9,675 bases of DNA, from assembly GCA_038745295.1 (NCBI GenBank), contig JBCDLN010000152.1, positions 1 to 9,675 of the forward strand, read 5' to 3'. The position numbers and the translations under genes were made by a program. Shown one piece after another: positions 5,714 to 9,675 of this stretch; position 1 is the first letter of the stretch; the number at the start of each line of letters is the position of its first letter. The notes under the pieces are model-generated. The model ran no database searches and was not told the DNA's origin. It worked only from the letters and a program-made list of their open reading frames with translations. This stretch comes from Acuticoccus sp038745295. Lineage in GTDB: Bacteria > Pseudomonadota > Alphaproteobacteria > Rhizobiales > Amorphaceae.

Positions 5714-6088
5714 ATGAAGCCGCGCGAAAGCACGATCCAAGCGAAGGAGTTTCAGGCAGCTGCGCTCAAGCGGCAGCTGTCCCAGTTTGATCGGATGATT
5801 GGGGATCTTGAGGTCATCCGCACCGAGCTTGGAAAGCAAATCGATGCCGAAGAGCGCCGGACGGGCGTCTCTGATCCAGCCAACTTTGCCTATTCGACGG
5901 TGGCGCGGGCGGCCCGCGAGCGGCGGTCGAACCTCACCAACACCATTGACGACCTGGTGGAGCGGCGCACGAATGCGCTGGAAAGCCTGAGCGAGATCGA
6001 TGGGTTTTTCAGCGCACTCAACAACGCCGGCGAGTTGGTCATCGACACCGCCGCCACCATGCGCAAGGTCCAAACGGCGGCCGCCTGA
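5714..6088 (+). CDS. fliJ: FliJ-like flagellar export chaperone
   Basis: A 124-residue, largely helical protein. It opens MKPRESTIQAKEFQAA, continues with charged coiled-coil sequence (residues 15-48), then ERRTGVSDPANFAYSTVARAARERRSNL (48-74) and a second helix to the C-terminus. This pattern, with a hinge around GVSDPANFAY followed by a run of arginines, is what I recall for alphaproteobacterial proteins annotated as FliJ. FliJ is the central stalk of the flagellar type III export ATPase complex with FliI. Shine-Dalgarno GGAGG is seven bases before the ATG. It is divergent from ctrA, and flagellar genes are classic CtrA targets. No other flagellar gene is in the window, so the name rests on sequence pattern and context; it could be an uncharacterised FliJ-related coiled-coil protein. 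Confidence 0.7.
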   Translation: MKPRESTIQAKEFQAAALKRQLSQFDRMIGDLEVIRTELGKQIDAEERRTGVSDPANFAYSTVARAARERRSNLTNTIDDLVERRTNALESLSEIDGFFSALNNAGELVIDTAATMRKVQTAAA

Positions 6089-6103
6089 GCGGCGGTCGCC
6101 CAT

Positions 6104-7036
6104 CTAGAAAAAGAGGCTGGAGACGGACTTATCAAGCACCGTCCGGCTGATAGCTTCGCCCAGCAGTGTGGCGATGGACACAACCCTGATCTTGTCCGAA
6201 GAGCGCACCGTTTCGGTGGGCTCGATGGAGTCGGAGATCACTAACTCATCCAGCACCGAGGCTTCGATCCGCGCAACCGCCCCACCCGACAAGACGCCAT
6301 GGGTGATGTAGGCAGCCACTCTGTTAGCTTTTGCTGCAAGGAGCGCCTCGGCCGCATTGCACAGCGTGCCGCCAGAATCCACGATGTCATCGTAGAGCAG
6401 GCAGTCGCGCCCCTCCACGTCGCCGATGATGTTCATCACCTCCGATTCGCCCGGCCGCTCACGTCGCTTATCCACAATGGCGAGCGGGGCATCGATCCGC
6501 TTTGCCAAATCGCGCGCCCGCACCACACCGCCAACATCCGGTGAGACCACCATCAAATTATCGAGCCGATAGCGCTCTTTGATGTCACGGCTCATGACGG
6601 GGGCAACGTAAAGGTTGTCGGTGGGAATATCGAAAAAGCCTTGGATCTGCCCCGCATGGAGGTCGAGGGTCAGCACCCTGTCGGCACCCGCACGGGTGAT
6701 CATATTGGCCACCAGCTTGGCCGAAATGGGGGTTCGACCACCCATTTTCCGGTCCTGCCGCGCGTAGCCGAAGTAAGGGATCACCGCGGTGATGCGCCGG
6801 GCCGAGGCTCTCAGAAGCGCATCGATGATGATCAAAAGCTCCATCAGGTTGTCGTTGGCCGGATACGACGTCGATTGGATCACGAAAACATCCGCACCCC
6901 GGACGTTTTCCTTGATCTCGACAAACACTTCCTGGTCGGCAAACCGGCGCACCGCGCAGGCGGTGAGCGGCAGGTCAAGGTAGCTGGAGATGGCCTCCGC
7001 CAGCGCGCGGTTGGAATTGCCGGCGACAAGCTTCAT
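6104..7036 (-). CDS. prs: Ribose-phosphate pyrophosphokinase (PRPP synthetase)
   Basis: Makes 5-phosphoribosyl 1-pyrophosphate from ribose 5-phosphate and ATP, in the cytosol, feeding purine, pyrimidine, NAD, histidine and tryptophan synthesis. From the chosen start it is 310 residues, normal for class I bacterial enzymes. It begins MKLVAGNSNRALA. Visible motifs are FADQEVFVEI (32-41), the ATP-binding region around YARQDRK (91-97), DLHAGQIQGFFD (125-136, with catalytic metal-binding His), the flexible loop KRRERPGESEV (190-200), and the PRPP-binding loop LLYDDIVDSGGTL (213-225). An in-frame ATG at 7087 would add 17 residues with no family counterpart. The ATG at 7036 has AGGGG six bases upstream and begins exactly where homologues begin, so I use it. 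It is convergent with the FliJ-like gene and 171 bases downstream of the lipoprotein gene, so probably has its own promoter. Confidence 0.97.
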   Translation of the reverse strand: MKLVAGNSNRALAEAISSYLDLPLTACAVRRFADQEVFVEIKENVRGADVFVIQSTSYPANDNLMELLIIIDALLRASARRITAVIPYFGYARQDRKMGGRTPISAKLVANMITRAGADRVLTLDLHAGQIQGFFDIPTDNLYVAPVMSRDIKERYRLDNLMVVSPDVGGVVRARDLAKRIDAPLAIVDKRRERPGESEVMNIIGDVEGRDCLLYDDIVDSGGTLCNAAEALLAAKANRVAAYITHGVLSGGAVARIEASVLDELVISDSIEPTETVRSSDKIRVVSIATLLGEAISRTVLDKSVSSLFF

Positions 7037-7042
7037 GAAGAG

Positions 7043-7047
7043 CCCCT
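7043..7047 (-). promoter_or_regulatory. Ribosome binding site that sets the prs start
   Basis: AGGGG on the - strand, six bases before the ATG at 7036. It supports the 310-residue form of PRPP synthetase over the longer frame starting at 7087. Confidence 0.65.
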
Positions 7048-7177
7048 GCGCACTGAACGATATCGCTTCGTGATCGACTGGTAGCAAATCGCGGGAGTGT
7101 CACAAGGCGCGCTCCCCATCGTCTTGTGGGTGGGCCTTGGCGGGGCGCTGGTCTGCGACATTTGGGCAACGGCTTAA

Positions 7178-7190
7178 GCGGCGCGGCCGC
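7178..7190 (-). terminator. Possible hairpin after the pgeF-M24-lipoprotein operon
   Basis: Read on -, GCGGC, a CGC loop and GCCGC form a 5-bp GC stem about 18 bases after the lipoprotein stop, followed by TTAAG rather than a T-run. The position fits an operon end; the lack of a T-tract makes an intrinsic terminator doubtful. Confidence 0.25.
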
Positions 7191-7207
7191 GATCCCCAAG
7201 GCGTCCT

Positions 7208-7702
7208 TTATGCCCGCGCGTAAAGCCAAGCGCGCAACAGCGCCGTCACCCGACGCGCGATGAGATCAATATCGCGCTCTTCGACACTCGCCCAGGGGTC
7301 GTTCTCGCTCTCTTCAGACGTTTGCTGTCCGGAGATCCTGTGGAGGCGCTTACCCTCCACATCCTTGACATCAAACACGAAAAAGACGAGCGCGTTGGTG
7401 TCGTCAGCAACCGCTGTGAGGGTGCCTTCCACGGTGAAAAGCGCCCGACCGCCGGGGCGTTTGACGACATTGAGGCCTTCTCGCTCGGCCCGGGTCCACA
7501 GACGGCGGAGCATTTCATCGGCCGCATCACCTGGGATGCCTGGGATTGGGAGGAACGCAAAGGTGGCCACGCTGGGGTCGACGGGGGCGGGGGTGGGCGG
7601 CTCAAGGTCAATCCCTACATCGGCTGCAATGCCCGAAAGGCGCGGCGATTCGCACGCACCCACCGCCAGCACAACAAGCGCGATGAGGAGCGCGCGGATC
7701 AT
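7208..7702 (-). CDS. Small lipoprotein of unknown function
   Basis: A 164-residue protein with a lipoprotein signal: positively charged MIR, hydrophobic ALLIALVVLAV, then the lipobox V-G-A-C with Cys17 as the lipidated residue. The +2 residue is Glu, so an outer-membrane destination is likely. A Pro-rich linker (EPPTPAPVDP, 34-43) leads to a folded domain with LPIPGIPGDAADEMLRRLW (51-69), then beta-rich segments (ALFTVEGTLTAVADDTNALVFFVFDVKDVEG, roughly 87-117, hydrophobic strands) and a closing stretch ENDPWASVEERDIDLIARRV (133-152). I do not recognise a characterised family. Its ATG overlaps the M24 gene's stop in an ATGA, so the two are translationally coupled. The operon context with pgeF suggests, by inference only, an envelope role. 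Confidence 0.85.
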   Translation of the reverse strand: MIRALLIALVVLAVGACESPRLSGIAADVGIDLEPPTPAPVDPSVATFAFLPIPGIPGDAADEMLRRLWTRAEREGLNVVKRPGGRALFTVEGTLTAVADDTNALVFFVFDVKDVEGKRLHRISGQQTSEESENDPWASVEERDIDLIARRVTALLRAWLYARA

Positions 7703-8850
7703 CGCGTCACAAGCGCCGGCGGGATGGCAGACAAAGGCTCTGCGTCCCCATCGGTGGTGAGGTAGGTGCGGCCCACAGTCATCGCCGTTTGGGTTTCAGA
7801 ATCCATCAAGATCATATGCGCAAACAGCACCATGTCCGCCACGATGGGCTCCTGATTGTCGTGGTAAAACATGGGCGGATCCATCCACGACGGAGCAAAC
7901 GTTGCGCCCAACGAGTAGCCGCACGCGTTGAGCTTGTGGGACTGCATACCACGATCGTTGAGTTCTTGGGCGTGGGCATCAAACACTTCGCCGAAGGTGT
8001 TGCCCGGACGCATCGCTTTAACCACTGCAGCAAGCGCCGCCTCTGCAGCCGCATAAAGCTCAAGATGGCGCTCGCGCGGGCGGCCGATGATGACGGTATC
8101 CATCATCGCGGCGTGGTAGTGGCGCCATGTGCCAGCAAACTCGAGCGTGAGCTGATCGGTCTCATCAAGCACCCTGCGGCCTGATTTGTGCCGGCAAAGG
8201 AGGGCATCTTCGCCCGAGCCAATGATGAACTCGTTGCCAGGATAGTCGCCACCGCCGGCAAAGATGGCGCCCTGCATCGCCGCAAGGATCGTCCCCTCGT
8301 TCACCCCGGGGCGGGCAGCGCTCACCCCTGCGTGCCAGGCTTCATCGGCAAGGCGGGCGGCTTGGCGCACATGGGCGATCTCGGCGTGGGATTTCACCGC
8401 CCTCAGCGCCGGGATGAGGCCGGATGCATCGTGAAGCTGCGCAAAACTGCGCAGCTGATGCTCCAACAAGCGCCCGTTTTTGGCGGTGAGGCCGTGCGTG
8501 TCAGTCTCAATCCCAATGTCTGAGCCCAGAAGATCCAGCGAAAAAAGGTGCTCTTTCAGAACGCGCGTTGGATCTGTGCCGGCGCGATCGGCCCAAATGA
8601 GGATGTTCTCGATGATGGAGGTGTGACGCGCTTGCCGCAGATCAGGCGAGCGGGTGATGAGCGAAAGCTGACCGTCTTTGGTGACCACCAGGCATTGGAA
8701 GAACACAAAGCCGAAGGTGTCGTAGCCCGTCAGCCAGTACATGCTTTCCTGGGAAAAGATGAGCATGGCGTCGAGCTTTCGCTCAGCCATACCCGCCTTC
8801 AGCCGGTCCATCCGCTCCGCAAACTCGTCGCGGGAAAAATGAAGTGCCAT
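7699..8850 (-). CDS. M24/creatinase-fold (pita-bread) hydrolase, metal ligands missing
   Basis: A 383-residue protein with the two-domain layout of creatinase, ectoine hydrolase and Xaa-Pro peptidases. A creatinase-type N-domain (about 1-150, with AMLIFSQESMYWLTGYDTFG) precedes a pita-bread C-domain (about 155-375, with IAHVRQAARLADEAW, GNEFIIGSG and a closing TYLTTDG). In metallopeptidases of this family five residues (Asp, Asp, His, Glu, Glu) bind two metals. Here the first Asp is Glu (E237 in LTLEFAG), the second is Ala (A248 in YHAAMMDT), the HGIG His is Tyr (Y312 in CGYSLG), and the Glu positions read His/Gly. A His at 221 and E237 are kept at positions resembling creatinase's metal-free active site. 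A creatinase-like amidohydrolase is therefore more likely than a peptidase; substrate unknown. Start: ATG three bases after the pgeF stop, with GGAGG inside the pgeF end. Confidence 0.85.
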   Translation of the reverse strand: MALHFSRDEFAERMDRLKAGMAERKLDAMLIFSQESMYWLTGYDTFGFVFFQCLVVTKDGQLSLITRSPDLRQARHTSIIENILIWADRAGTDPTRVLKEHLFSLDLLGSDIGIETDTHGLTAKNGRLLEHQLRSFAQLHDASGLIPALRAVKSHAEIAHVRQAARLADEAWHAGVSAARPGVNEGTILAAMQGAIFAGGGDYPGNEFIIGSGEDALLCRHKSGRRVLDETDQLTLEFAGTWRHYHAAMMDTVIIGRPRERHLELYAAAEAALAAVVKAMRPGNTFGEVFDAHAQELNDRGMQSHKLNACGYSLGATFAPSWMDPPMFYHDNQEPIVADMVLFAHMILMDSETQTAMTVGRTYLTTDGDAEPLSAIPPALVTR

Positions 8851-8853
8851 CCC

Positions 8854-9672
8854 TTAGCCCTCCAGCGCAATCGCCGACAGGAGCCGGCCATAGTCGGCCT
8901 CCCCCCTGTGGGTGGTGCGCCGATAGGAGAAAAAGCGCGCTTCATCGGGGTATGTGTCAAGGGCAAGGTCTTCAATGGTGCCAACGCCCGCCGACTTCAG
9001 CCGCAAAACGATATAAGCAGGAAGGTCGAAATAAGCGTGCCCCGCCCTTTGCGAAGGCCGGAAACACGCTTCCGCCTCGGCCATCTCCCTCACGATGGGG
9101 TCTTTAAACTCTGGGCCCACTTCGTAGGAGTTGGGGCCGATGGTGGGGCCGATGGCAACGCGGATGCGGTCACGCTCGGCCCCGCGCTCGCCCATCGCTG
9201 CCAGCGTCGCTTCCAAAACGCCACCAGCAGCACCGCGCCAGCCCGCATGAGCCCCGCCAATCACACCAGCATCAGCGTCCAGGAAGAGGACGGGGGCGCA
9301 GTCCGCATGAAGGACACCAAGGGCAATGCCGGGCCGGTCCGTCACTAAGCCGTCCACCCGCGGCCGGTCCTGTGTGGGCGCATCGAGTACCAGAACATCA
9401 GCTGAGTGGGTTTGGTGCATCGAGACAAGACGGTCCGCGCTCAGGCGCAGGTGGGCCGCAATAACTGCCCTGTTCTGACCCACATGCTGGGGATTATCGT
9501 TCGAGCCGCGGCCCGCGTTGAGTGAGGCATAGATCCCCGCCGAAGAGCCGCCCTGGCGGGTGAAGAAACCGTGTCTCACCCCCTCCACACAAAGGCTTGG
9601 CGCGGTGATGGCCTCAACCCCGCCCCCACTCTCTGGCGGTGATGCGGTGTGAGGGGCGGCTTCGATCGTCAT
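8854..9672 (-). CDS. pgeF: Peptidoglycan editing factor PgeF (YfiH/laccase-domain family)
   Basis: A 272-residue member of the YfiH/YlmD (Cu-oxidase_4, DUF152) family. In E. coli PgeF removes mis-incorporated non-alanine residues (such as Ser) from peptidoglycan precursors; homologues also act on purine nucleosides. Motifs in order: GVRHGFFTRQGG (31-42), SLNAG (50-54), SMHQTHS (84-90), GVLHADCAPVLFLD (119-132), IGGAHAGWRGAAGG (138-151), AIGPTIG (173-179) and the C-terminal FFSYRRTTHRGEADYGRLLSAI (247-268). The metal-binding triad expected for the family is visible (His in HQTHS, C125, H142). The start ATG lies only three bases from the window edge, so the true start could be further upstream; length from this ATG is normal. 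It heads an operon with the M24 and lipoprotein genes. Confidence 0.95.
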   Translation of the reverse strand: MTIEAAPHTASPPESGGGVEAITAPSLCVEGVRHGFFTRQGGSSAGIYASLNAGRGSNDNPQHVGQNRAVIAAHLRLSADRLVSMHQTHSADVLVLDAPTQDRPRVDGLVTDRPGIALGVLHADCAPVLFLDADAGVIGGAHAGWRGAAGGVLEATLAAMGERGAERDRIRVAIGPTIGPNSYEVGPEFKDPIVREMAEAEACFRPSQRAGHAYFDLPAYIVLRLKSAGVGTIEDLALDTYPDEARFFSYRRTTHRGEADYGRLLSAIALEG

Positions 9673-9675
9673 AGG

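Noticed and set aside
6075..6100. GC-rich inverted repeats at the convergent fliJ-prs junction
   Set aside because: Short overlapping GGCGGC/GCCGCC palindromes partly inside the fliJ coding end, with no T-run on either side; likely compositional.
7037..7087. 17-residue N-terminal extension of prs from the ATG at 7087
   Set aside because: Not seen in the family; the ATG at 7036 has a proper Shine-Dalgarno and starts exactly at the conserved MKLVAGNSN.
7078..7105. Possible prs promoter, TTGTGA (7105-7100) with TACCAG (7083-7078), 16-base spacer
   Set aside because: Only partial match to -35/-10 consensus (about four and three of six); too weak to list as a feature.
8548..9348. + strand open frame of 266 codons opposite pgeF and the M24 gene
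   Set aside because: Both - strand genes have clear family motifs; the + frame has no domain signature.

Overview
The window looks like chromosomal DNA of an alphaproteobacterium, most likely Hyphomicrobiales (Rhizobiales) or a close relative. The main evidence is a block holding the cell-cycle regulator ctrA, its phosphotransferase chpT and the DUF1134/EipA periplasmic protein, with a FliJ-type flagellar gene divergent from ctrA. DNA is GC-rich, genes are tightly packed, and GANTC (CcrM methylation) sites cluster in front of ctrA. I see no mobile elements, CRISPR arrays, tRNA or rRNA genes.

Left part (1-2970): the C-terminal end of an ECF42-type sigma factor (open at the left edge), then a class I SAM-dependent methyltransferase on the + strand. 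Convergent to these is a large membrane-anchored coiled-coil protein of unknown function, preceded by a 324-base stretch without a gene.

Middle part (3295-6088): eipA (-) and chpT (+) diverge from an 84-base gap, and chpT runs toward ctrA (-). ChpT relays phosphate from the CckA hybrid kinase to CtrA, so the two genes encode consecutive steps of one phosphorelay. In Brucella the equivalent eipA is a known CtrA target. A 357-base divergent control region separates ctrA from fliJ. It holds four GANTC sites, one near-consensus CtrA box, an 18-bp inverted repeat, and a 9-codon mini-ORF whose stop overlaps the ctrA Shine-Dalgarno.

Right part (6104-9672, all -): pgeF, an M24/creatinase-fold protein and a small lipoprotein form a tight operon (3-base gap, then ATGA overlap). 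About 170 bases later comes prs, encoding PRPP synthetase. The M24 protein has lost the usual metal ligands and is probably not a metallopeptidase.

This is mostly conserved core chromosome rather than accessory DNA. I did not find a clear undescribed defence or mobile system. The points most worth a second look are the ctrA-fliJ control region, the metal-ligand-deficient M24 protein, and the coding-like in-frame stretch after the stop codon of the coiled-coil gene.
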